Of a stretch of 64,000 nt of DNA, positions 6,989 through 18,900 are shown one piece after another. Each line of letters starts with the position of its first letter. Position 1 is the stretch's first letter. The notes under the pieces were generated by a model. That model was not told the origin of the DNA. It ran no database searches and worked only from the letters and a program-made list of their open reading frames with translations. The stretch lies in the NCBI RefSeq assembly GCF_040703125.1, contig NZ_CP160035.1:1860001-1924000 (forward strand), in the 5' to 3' direction. This DNA is from Flavobacterium ovatum. GTDB lineage: Bacteria; Bacteroidota; Bacteroidia; Flavobacteriales; Flavobacteriaceae. The translations under genes and the position numbers were made by a program.

Positions 6989-9900
6989 TTATTTGATGAT
7001 AATTGTTGTCCCAAAAGTTCCTTTATTAGTTTTAGTTTTGACAAGATATACTCCGGAACTTACCTTTTTTAGTGGTAATTGAATATTTATTTGATTTGTA
7101 TCATCAATTTTCCAATTATTTATGTTTTGTCCTAATGCATTATAAAGGGACACTTTTTCTACTAGCGTATCTAGCATTTCATTCTTTATGATTAAGTTGT
7201 ACATATCTTGTACAAAATGTACATTAATACCATCTTTTAAAATATTTTCATCCACACTTAGTGTCGTTTCTTTTGTAAAACGTAAAGAGAATCTATCGGT
7301 ATATTTTCCTTTCGGAAGTGTTATAGCAAAATTACTTATTCTTAAATCGTGATATACATTGGTTACTTTATCATGTAAGTAGATTTCAGAATTATTTGAA
7401 ATGTTTTCTAAATTATCAATTTTAATCGTAGACAAGCCTGCTTTAGTAATCACCATTCCTAAAGGGATTATCTGACTACTATCAAAGTTTGGTAATGCTT
7501 GAATTACAAATGGACTGTTATTAATTGTCCAATACAAATCATCATCGCTTAAGTCAAACATAGGGGCGTCATAACCTAAGTCAAATTGAGTCGTTGTATT
7601 TATATCACTACCCACTAATAGTTGACGGTTTTTACCTGTAGATGAAATATATCCAAGTCTAATTTTTGGTCTCTTATCAATTTCTACTTCATTTGAAACT
7701 TTCATTTTTCCAGTTGAAGAAGATTTCATAAATACAGAGTTAGTAGTACCTTCTCTAACAAATTGTCTTTGACTATTTTTGAACACCAATGGTCCTCCTT
7801 GTACCGTTGAAGTCATTCCAGTTATAGAAGGATCTCTAACTGCGTCAACAAAGAATCCTTGAGCAACTGGAATGTAACGTCCCGGAGCTTTGATTCCTGA
7901 ATTTCCACTTTGGGAGTTTAAATCACCGTTTACCGTTGCAATAGTACCTCCCATAAGAGTGTAAGTAGCATAGCCCCCTTCATATTCGGCTAAAGTATGA
8001 TTGCCTGTTATTCCTAAATGGTCCCAGAAATAAAGAGTACCATTAAAGGCATTTGTTGTTCCTCTGCAAGTGCCACAGTCTTTAATATTGTCTTTTATAA
8101 ATTCATCAGCATCTAGTGCTGAAGGATATGGATTTCCTACTAAATATGTTTGCTCTAGAGGCAGGCCTAAGGTGATTGTACCAGAATTAGGTTTCCCTGT
8201 AAATACATAATTTTGGGTACTTGTGATAGGAGCTATTCCACCAGTTCCTTTCATCGTAAATCCTTCACCTGCATTTAAAGATCCATAATTATAAATGTGA
8301 TTCCATAAAAAGTAATTTTTTAATTCAGAATTAGTTGCTAATGTTTTTGAATTATAGGACCAAACCCAACGTGTACTTATTTTTATAGGACTTTCTAATG
8401 GGCCATCTGCATAATAGGCATTTCCATTAAATTGTATAGTCTTAGGATTTGAAGAATCTGTTCCGTCTCTCAAAACACCATTTAAAGTATAAGGAGAATT
8501 ATTAGCAGCACCTCTTATAGTTACTGGAGAACTCCAATAATTATAATTAAAACTGTTCTTTTTACCTTGTTGGTCACGTTCTAAATTTCCCGTACTGGCA
8601 TTATCAAATATACTTTCGCTAATTTGTTCTGGTGATGGATAATATCTTTTTTGAATTAGTTGAGATTCTCCAACCAAATCAATATTTCCGTTTAATAATA
8701 AATAATGGGAAATAAATAAACCATGACCATTATTATTTTCATTTAAAGCTTGATTTGGATTAGCAATAGTAAATAATGTATTGGGTGTCGTTAATTTCAA
8801 ACCAAGTACGTTGATGTCTTTATCTCCTGAAGATAAATCATGATTTGAAACCACAATATTCCAATCTATTGGGCTACCATCTATACCATTTCCATTAGGC
8901 ATATCCCATACTGAGTTACCCCATTTCCATGGTGTTGAAGGAGAAGTGTCTGTCCAAACGCCACTATTTTTAGTAAAATAAGGTAGTGGTGCTGTTTCTT
9001 GTTGCCAAGTATCTATATTTCTTAGTTTTCCTTGAATAATTCCAGCATTTGGAATTAAATAACCATTAGCAATATCTGGTGTACCTTGATTCATTTGAAA
9101 ATAAGCAGTAAGATTATTCCAGCTTAAACCATCAATGTTTAAACCCAGAACTTTACCTTTTACTAAGTTTCCGTTATTTTCAAGTTCTTGATTCATCATT
9201 TGATGAATTTGGTCTTTGTTTAAAGCTACGTTCCAAACTCTTAATTCATCTACCCACCCTTTGTAATAATTAATAGGTCTAAATGGAGGTGTTAAATTTT
9301 GATCCATTCCTCCAATAATACATTCTGCAGTATTTGCAGTTGGTAAAACGCCTGCTTGTGTTTTAATTAAAATACCATCAATGTATAATTTGTATTCAGA
9401 ACCGTCAAACGAAACTGAAACATGATACCATCTGTTGGTGTTTATATTATAACTAGCTACAATGGAACCCGTATTATTCCAATTGAAAGAAATTTTATTA
9501 TTTACAAGTCTTAAGTCATAACCACTAGTCAAATTATTTGCAAATCTTTTTGATAAGATGGTTTGAGTATTGCCATTAACGGCACTTGGTTTTATCCAAA
9601 TTTCTATACTAAATTTCCCGGAGGTTATTCCAATGTTATTTTTAAATGTGATATTGTCATCAATTCCATCAAAGTCTAAGGTACTACAAGTACTAAAAGT
9701 TATACTAACATCACTTGATTTGCTAGGGCATGAGCTTCCATCAGAAATGGTCCATCTTAGAACGTATGTTCCTGGATTTGGACTATAGAAGGTTGAAGTC
9801 GAACTTGCATTGTTTGAAAATAGTTCATTGCCACCGCTTGGGCCTGAAACTATAGACCAATTTCCTGTTCCGTAAGACGGATTGTTGGCTGCCAATGTAA

Positions 9901-12900
9901 CTATTTCCAATCCACAGGATGGGGATTGGTTAGTTCCTGCATTAGAATTAGGGATTTCTAATGGTTGCGTTATGGTTACAGATTTAGTACTAGAGCAAAA
10001 ATTAGCATCAGTAACTGTAACCTGATAGGTTCCGGCTATTAACGCTGTTACGTTATTTGTTTTTTGACCATTTGACCATGTAATGTCATAAGGACTAGTT
10101 CCTCCTGAAATGGACACATTTGCAGTACCAGTGCCACCAAAACAAACAACGTTTACTCCAGTTGCTGTAACATTTAATACTGTTGGTTGACTAATTGTGG
10201 TTGAAGCAGTAGTTTGACACCCTTTACTATCGGTAATAGTTGCAGTATAGGTTCCCGCTGCTAATCCTGAAATGTTTGAAGTGGTTTTTACGGGTGTTGT
10301 ATTCCATGAATAAGTATAACCGGGCGTACCACCATTGGCAACGGCACTAGCTGTTCCATCAAAACTCCCGTTACATGTTGCATTTGTAGATGAGGCTGTT
10401 GCCGTTATTTGAGGCGCATCAGAAATAAGTACTTGAGCAGCTTGCGAACATCCTTTAAAGTCAGTTACAGTTACAGTATATGGGCCACCTGCAGCTAAAT
10501 TAACGGCGGTTTTAGTTGTTTGTCCATTGAACCACAAATAAGTGTAAGGTGCTGTTCCACCAGTAGGGTTGGCAGTAGCAGATCCAGTAGCAGTTCCAAA
10601 ACAGCTTGTATTCGTTCTCGTAGTCGGTACATCTAGTCTTGTTGGCTGTGACAATGTTACATTGGTAACAGAAGTACAATTATTACTGTCTGTTACTGTC
10701 ACAGAATAACTGTTGTTTGCTATCATATTAGTTGCAGTCGCAGTTGTTTGGCCATTTGACCAAAGATAAGTAAATGGACCAGTTCCGCCACTTGTTACAG
10801 AAATTGTTGCAGAACCATTATTGTATCCAAAACAACTAGGATTTACAGGTGATACTGATAAAACCATTGGATTTGGTCCTACAAGTGTTGCAGTTTTGGT
10901 AGTTTGACAACCATTAGCATCTCTTACTGTGGCTGTATAAGTACCAATACCTAAACTAGTAGCCGTAGCTGTAGTTTGTGCGGGACTTGTATTCCAAGAA
11001 TAAGTATAAGGAGCTGTACCTCCAGTAGCTGTTACTGTTGCTGTACCATCAGTGCTTTCAAAGCATGAAACATTTACTCCGTTTTTGTTTGAAACAGTTG
11101 TAGTGGCTGTAGGTAGATTGGATGGTTGTCCTATTGTTACTGATATAGGGGCAAGTGTTATTGAATTGGAATCTTTAACAGTTACTGTATATGTACCTGC
11201 GGCAAGCCCAGAGATTGTACCTGAAGTTCCTATAGTTGTATTACTAGCGTTTTTCCAAATATAGGTATAAGGAGCCGTTCCTCCGTAAGCAGTAACAGTA
11301 GCTATACCTGTGCTTCCACCAAAGCATAATACGTCAGTTTTATTAACTGCAGCGGTAAGCGGAGCGTCTACAATATAATTAACTCCAGAGCAATAACATT
11401 TAGGTTTTGCTGGTCCACAATCTGTCTTCCAGTTTTCTTTCCACGCAAAGAATAATCCTGTGATTTTTATTTGTGTTCCACAAATGTAATTGTTATCTAT
11501 TAAAAGTTTTCCTTTTCCTGATCCTACAGGAATGGTGTTGTCTTTTATTCCGTTTGAAGGGTAAAGACAGTCTTCAACGTATTTGGTAGTGGTGATTCCA
11601 GTAAAAGGGTTGGTTACCTCGTATCCACCAATAACGTATAAGTTATATTTTGGTGAAGCACTACTAGTAATATTAAAATAAATATAAACAGGTAGTACAG
11701 TACCAGAGTTACATTGAGCTACAGGCGTTCCAGATGCGTCTCCAATGTAGAAACCATCAAAGATATAATCTTGAGACACGCATCGATCACAATCGACAGT
11801 ATATTCGAAACAAACTTGTAAGTTATGTGATTTTGTAATGGTCATTGTTTGTCCAGAACTATCAGAAACTGTTAATGTTATTATTTTGGTTCCACCAGTT
11901 AAGTATTTTACCGTTTTAGTTCCGCCAGTATTAGTTGTAGGTGTATTAGCATCATTACCATAATTCCAAGTATAAGTGAAAGGACCCGCTCCACCTTGTA
12001 TAGTAGGTACTATAGTCAATGTTTGAATATCTTCCTCTCCTACACAGGCACTCGAGGTTGTTAATATTAGTACTAAAGGGTCTGCAACCTTTATACTTGT
12101 TGTAGCGGTACACCCACTATTGTCTGTAATTGTAACGGTATAAGTTCCAGCAATTAATCCAGTGGCTGTTTTGGTAGTTTGACCATTGTTCCATAAATAA
12201 GTGTATGGTAAATCTCCACCAGTTGGATTGGCAGTTGCAGAACCATTTGAAGCTCCTGCTCCAGTAGTGTTCACTCTTGTAGCTGTGACCAATAGTTGAG
12301 TTGGAGCGGCATTCGTAACACTTTTTGTTGTTGTACATCCTTTTGCGTCAGTAATTACAACAGAATAAGTTCCAGCGGTTAATCCACTAATCGTTTGTGA
12401 AGTCACATTTGTATTCCAAAGATAGGTGTAAGGTGCAGTTCCTCCACTAGGTGTTGCTGTTGCGGATCCACTAGTTCCTCCAAAACATCCCAGTTTTCCT
12501 GAAATGGTTGCGGTTAATAAAGATGGTTCTGTCACCGTAATACTGACTACTTTAGAACAGCCACTGCTGTCCGTAATATCTACAGAATAAGTTCCAACTT
12601 TTAGATTGCTTACTGTGCTAACATTTGCTAAGCCTACCCCAGCATTAGTACTCCATAAATAAAAATAAGGTGAAGTACCACCAGAAACTGATACAGAGGT
12701 AGTACCGTTTGATCCTCCATTACAATTAGGTTGTGTAAAGGAACCAGTTGCAATTAGTTCAGTAGGATTACTAAAAGATGTGTTTACTCTAAAAACACAA
12801 TTGTTTACATCTTTTATATCTACGTAATAATTACCTGGAGCCAAATTATTAATAGTTTGTGACGTTGCTCCGTTATTCCACAAATAGGTATAAGGGGTTT

Positions 12901-15900
12901 TACCTCCGGTAGGATTTATTGTGGCAGAGCCATCATTAGCATCTTTACAAGTAATATTAATTTTATTTATTGATCCACCTAATTGAGTTGGTTCGTTTAT
13001 AGTAGTGTTATAAATCGCTGTACAACCGTTGGCATCTGTAGTCGTTAAACTATATGTCCCGATTTTTAATGCTGAAATATTTTTAGAATTACTAGTAAAG
13101 CCATTTGGACCAATCCAAGAATAAATATAGTTTAATTTTCCTCCAGAAATAGATACATTAATAGAACCCGTTGAACCACCATTACATAGTACATCTGATT
13201 TTGATGTTAATGAAATTAATACGGGGTCTATAGTTATTAGTTGATTGATAGTAATACTATTTCCGTTTCCGTCATCAAAAGTCCAAGGCACATTTGTAGT
13301 ACTGGTAATAGGGAAAGAAACTGTTGTTGTTCCCGTAATTGTACCCGAACAATTATCAGTTGTAGTTGGTGTTGCAGGAGTATAGTTGCACCCCCATGTT
13401 ATACTAGCTAAAGTTGGAGTTACAGGGTTTGTTGAGTCTTTGATAATTACCGTTTGAGGGACAACAATACTATTTCCATTTCCGTCATCAAAATTCCAGT
13501 TTATAGTATATGTTCCTTGAGTACTATATGTCAAAGGGTTTCCTGTTGTTCCAGAAATTACTCCTGCACAATTATCTGTTGTTGTTGGTATAGTTGCAGT
13601 AACACTGCATTGGCCAGTTACTACAGGAAGACTTGGTGTTATTGGGTTTTCGTTATCAACAATGGTAACCGTAAAAGTACATTGGGAACTATTGCCAGCT
13701 GTGTCAGTCAAAGAATAGGTTACGTTTGTAATTCCTTTGTTGAAAGTTTTAGTTCCGACATAATTGATTCCTGTAGCAGCGGAACTTGCGGTTGTTACTC
13801 CAGAATAAGCCCAAGTTAATTTAGAAATAGTACAGTTGTCTGAAATTATAGGGTTAGTTGTAGTTACGCTACTAGTACAACTGCCTGCATCATTAGAAAC
13901 TAATATGTTCGAAGGGCATGAGATATTTGGAGGTGTTACATCTTTAACAGTCAGTGTTACTGTTTTTACATCTGTTAACCCAGCTAGATCAGTTGCTGTA
14001 ACAGTTACAGATATTGTTCCGTTGTGTACAGCCGCTTGCGTACTTCCAACTGCAGGGTTTTGTGTAATCACTGTTCCAGTACAATTATCAGTAGCTGTTC
14101 CTTTTAGATCAGGAATGGTAACTGCACAAGAAGCATTTAAGGTTACATTTTGATTTACTGCAGGAGTTAATGTAGGCGGAGTCACATCTTTCAATGTGAT
14201 AGTAAAAGAAGTTGTCTCTGAATTACCATTAGCATCATTAGCAGTTATGGTGATAATTTGAGCAGTATTGTGTCCGTTAATAATGGTTCCCGCAACAGGA
14301 GATTGTGTTTTGGTGATACTTCCCACAGCCGTACAATTATCAGCAGCAGTAGTTAAACCAGTATAATTAGGAATGATGAAGCTACAAGAAGCGCCTATGT
14401 TTTCGTTTCTATTTGCGATTGCAGAAAGTGTTGGTTTGGTAGTATCAGTAACGGTAATGGTTTGTATATAAGATTGCACATTTGAATTCGCATCAGTAGC
14501 TGTCCATGTTCTCGTAATTGTTTTGTTGTTTCCTGATACACCAGAGATAACATCAGAATAAGCGATTACAGGAGTAGCACAATTATCAGTTGCAGTAGCA
14601 GGACCGTTAGTAGCAGCAGGAGCTGAACTAGCCGAACATTCGATAGTTAAGTTTGCTGGTGATAAAGTGAATACCGGTTTGGTTGTATCTGTAACGGTAA
14701 TGGTTTGTATATAGGATTGCACATTTGAATTCGCATCTGTAGCTGTCCAAGTTCTCGTAATTGTTTTGTTGTTTCCTGATACACCAGAGATAACATCAGA
14801 AAAAGCGATAACAGGAGTAGCGCAATTATCAGTTGCTGTTGCAGGACCGTTAGTTGCAGCAGGAGTTAAACTAGCCGAACATTCGATAGTTAAGTTTGCT
14901 GGTGATAAAGTGAATACTGGTTTGGTTGTATCAGTAACGGTAATCGTTTGTACGTAAGATTCTACATTGGAATTAGCGTCTGTAGCTGTCCAAGTTCTCG
15001 TGATAACGTTATTATTTCCTGATACTCCAGAGATAACATCAGCATAAGCAATTGTTGGAGTAGCACAATTATCGGTTGCAGTAGCAGGACCGTTAGTAGC
15101 TGCAGGGGCAGCACTTGCGGAACATTCGATAGTTACATTCGCGGGTGATAAAGTGAATACTGGTTTGGTTGTATCAGTAACGGTAATCGTTTGTACATAA
15201 GATTCTACATTGGAATTAGCGTCTGTAGCTGTCCAAGTTCTCGTAATTGTTTTATTGTTCCCCGTTCCATTAACCACCACATCAGAAAAAGCGATAACAG
15301 GAGTAGCGCAATTATCGGTTGCTGTTGCAGGACCGTTAGTTGCAGCAGGAGCTGAACTAGCCGAACATTCGATAGTTAAGTTTGCTGGTGATAAAGTGAA
15401 TACTGGTTTGGTTGTATCAGTAACAGTAATAGTTTGTACATAAGATTCTACATTCGAATTAGCATCTGTAGCTGTCCAAGTTCTAGTGATTGTTTTATTG
15501 TTTCCTGTTCCATTTACCACCACATCAGAAAAAGCGATAACAGGAGTAGCGCAATTATCAGTTGCTGTTGCTGGTCCATTAGTTGCAGCAGGAGTTGAAC
15601 TAGCCGAACATTCGATAGTTAAGTTTGCTGGTGATAAAGTGAATACTGGTTTGGTTGTATCAGTAACGGTAATCGTTTGTACATAAGATTCTACATTGGA
15701 ATTAGCGTCTGTAGCAGTCCAAGTTCTCGTAATTGTTTTATTGTTCCCTGTTCCATTTACCACCACATCAGAAAAAGCGATTGTAGGAATATCGCAATTA
15801 TCGGTTGCTGTTGCAGGACCGTTAGTTGCAGCAGGAGCTGAACTAGCCGAACATTCGATAGTTAAATTCGCAGGTGATAAAGTGAATACCGGTTTGGTTG

Positions 15901-18900
15901 TATCTGTAACGGTAATCGTTTGTACATAAGATTCTACATTGGAATTAGCGTCTGTAGCTGTCCAAGTTCTCGTAATTGTTTTATTGTTTCCTGTTCCATT
16001 AACCACCACATCAGAAAAAGCGATAACAGGAGTAGCACAATTATCAGTTGCAGTAGCAGGACCGTTAGTTGCAGCAGGAGCAGTACTAGCCGAACATTCG
16101 ATAGTTAAGTTTGCTGGTGATAAAGTGAATACTGGTTTGGTTGTATCAGTAACGGTAATGGTTTGTATATAAGATTGCACATTTGAATTCGCATCAGTAG
16201 CAGTCCAAGTTCTCGTGATTGTTTTATTGTTTCCTGTTCCATTTACCACTACATCAGAAAAAGCGATTGTAGGAGTAGCGCAATTATCGGTTGCTGTTGC
16301 AGGACCGTTAGTTGCAGCAGGAGCTGAACTAGCCGAACATTCGATAGTTAAATTCGCAGGCGATAAAGTGAATACTGGTTTGGTAGTATCAGTAACGGTA
16401 ATCGTTTGTACATAAGACTCTACATTGGAATTAGCGTCTGTAGCTGTCCAAGTTCTCGTAATTGTTTTATTGTTTCCTGTTCCATTTACCACCACATCAG
16501 AAAAAGCGATAACAGGAGTAGCGCAATTATCAGTTGCTGTTGCAGGACCGTTAGTTGCAGCAGGAGTTGAACTAGCCGAACATTCGATAGTTAAGTTTGC
16601 TGGTGATAAAGTGAATACTGGTTTGGTTGTATCAGTAACGGTAATGGTTTGTATATAAGATTGCACATTTGAATTCGCATCAGTAGCTGTCCAAGTTCTC
16701 GTGATTGTTTTATTGTTCCCCGTTCCATTAACCACCACATCAGAAAAAGCGATTGTAGGAATATCGCAATTATCGGTTGCTGTTGCAGGACCGTTAGTTG
16801 CAGCAGGAGCAGTACTAGCCGAACATTCGATAGTTACATTCGCAGGTGATAAAGTGAATACCGGTTTGGTTGTATCAGTAATAGTAATCGTTTGTACATA
16901 AGATTCTACATTGGAATTAGCGTCTGTAGCTGTCCAAGTTCTCGTAATTGTTTTATTGTTTCCTGTTCCATTTACCACCACATCAGAAAAAGCGATAACA
17001 GGAGTAGCGCAATTATCAGTTGCTGTTGCAGGACCGTTAGTTGCAGCAGGAGTTGAACTAGCCGAACATTCGATAGTTAAGTTTGCTGGTGATAAAGTGA
17101 ATACTGGTTTGGTTGTATCAGTAACGGTAATGGTTTGTATATAAGATTGCACATTTGAATTCGCATCAGTAGCTGTCCAAGTTCTCGTGATTGTTTTATT
17201 GTTCCCCGTTCCATTAACCACCACATCAGAAAAAGCGATTGTAGGAATATCGCAATTATCGGTTGCTGTTGCAGGACCGTTAGTTGCAGCAGGAGCAGTA
17301 CTAGCCGAACATTCGATAGTTACATTCGCAGGTGATAAAGTGAATACCGGTTTGGTTGTATCAGTAATAGTAATCGTTTGTACATAAGATTCTACATTGG
17401 AATTAGCGTCTGTAGCTGTCCAAGTTCTCGTAATTGTTTTATTGTTTCCTGTTCCATTTATCACCACATCAGAAAAAGCGATAACAGGAGTAGCGCAATT
17501 ATCGGTTGCTGTTGCAGGACCGTTAGTTGCAGCAGGAGCTGAACTAGCCGAACATCCGATAGTTAAGTTTGCTGGTGATAAAGTGAATACCGGTTTGGTT
17601 GTATCTGTAACGGTAATCGTTTGTACATAAGATTCTATATTGGAATTCGCATCAGTAGCAGTCCAAGTTCTCGTAATTGTTTTATTGTTTCCTGTTCCAT
17701 TAACCACCACATCAGAAAAAGCGATAACAGGAGTAGCGCAATTATCAGTTGCAGTTGCTGGTCCGTTAGTTGCAGCAGGAGTTGAACTAGCCGAACATTC
17801 GATAGTTAAGTTTGCTGGTGATAAAGTGAATACCGGTTTGGTTGTATCTGTAACGGTAATCGTTTGTACATAAGATTCTACATTCGAATTAGCGTCTGTA
17901 GCTGTCCAAGTTCTCGTAATTGTTTTATTGTTTCCTGTTCCATTAACCACCACATCAGAAAAAGCGATAACAGGAGTAGCACAATTATCAGTTGCAGTAG
18001 CAGGACCGTTAGTTGCAGCAGGAGCAGTACTAGCCGAACATTCGATAGTTAAGTTTGCTGGTGATAAAGTGAATACCGGTTTGGTTGTATCTGTAACGGT
18101 AATCGTTTGTACATAAGATTCTACATTGGAATTAGCATCCGTAGCGGTCCAAGTTCTCGTGATTGTTTTATTGTTCCCCGTTCCATTAACCACCACATCA
18201 GAAAAAGCGATAACAGGAGTAGCGCAATTATCAGTTGCAGTTGCTGGTCCGTTAGTTGCAGCAGGAGTTGAACTAGCCGAACATTCGATAGTTAAATTCG
18301 CAGGCGATAAAGTGAATACTGGTTTGGTAGTATCAGTAATGGTAATCGTTTGTACATAAGATTCTACATTGGAATTAGCGTCTGTAGCTGTCCAAGTTCT
18401 CGTAATTGTTTTGTTGTTTCCTGATACACCAGAGATAACATCAGAATAAGCGATTACAGGAGTAGCACAATTATCGGTTGCTGTTGCAGGACCGTTAGTT
18501 GCAGCAGGAGCAGTACTAGCCGAACATTCGATAGTTAAGTTTGCTGGTGATAAAGTGAATACCGGTTTGGTTGTATCTGTAACGGTAATCGTTTGTACAT
18601 AAGATTCTACATTGGAATTAGCGTCTGTAGCTGTCCAAGTTCTCGTAATTGTTTTATTGTTCCCCGTTCCATTAACCACCACATCAGAAAAAGCGATAAC
18701 AGGAGTAGCACAATTATCAGTTGCAGTAGCAGGACCGTTAGTTGCAGCAGGAGCAGCACTAGCCGAACATTCGATAGTTACATTCGCAGGTGATAAAGTG
18801 AATACTGGTTTTGTTGTATCAGTAACTGTAATCGTTTGTACATAAGATTCTACATTCGAATTAGCATCTGTAGCTGTCCAAGTTCTAGTGATTGTTTTAT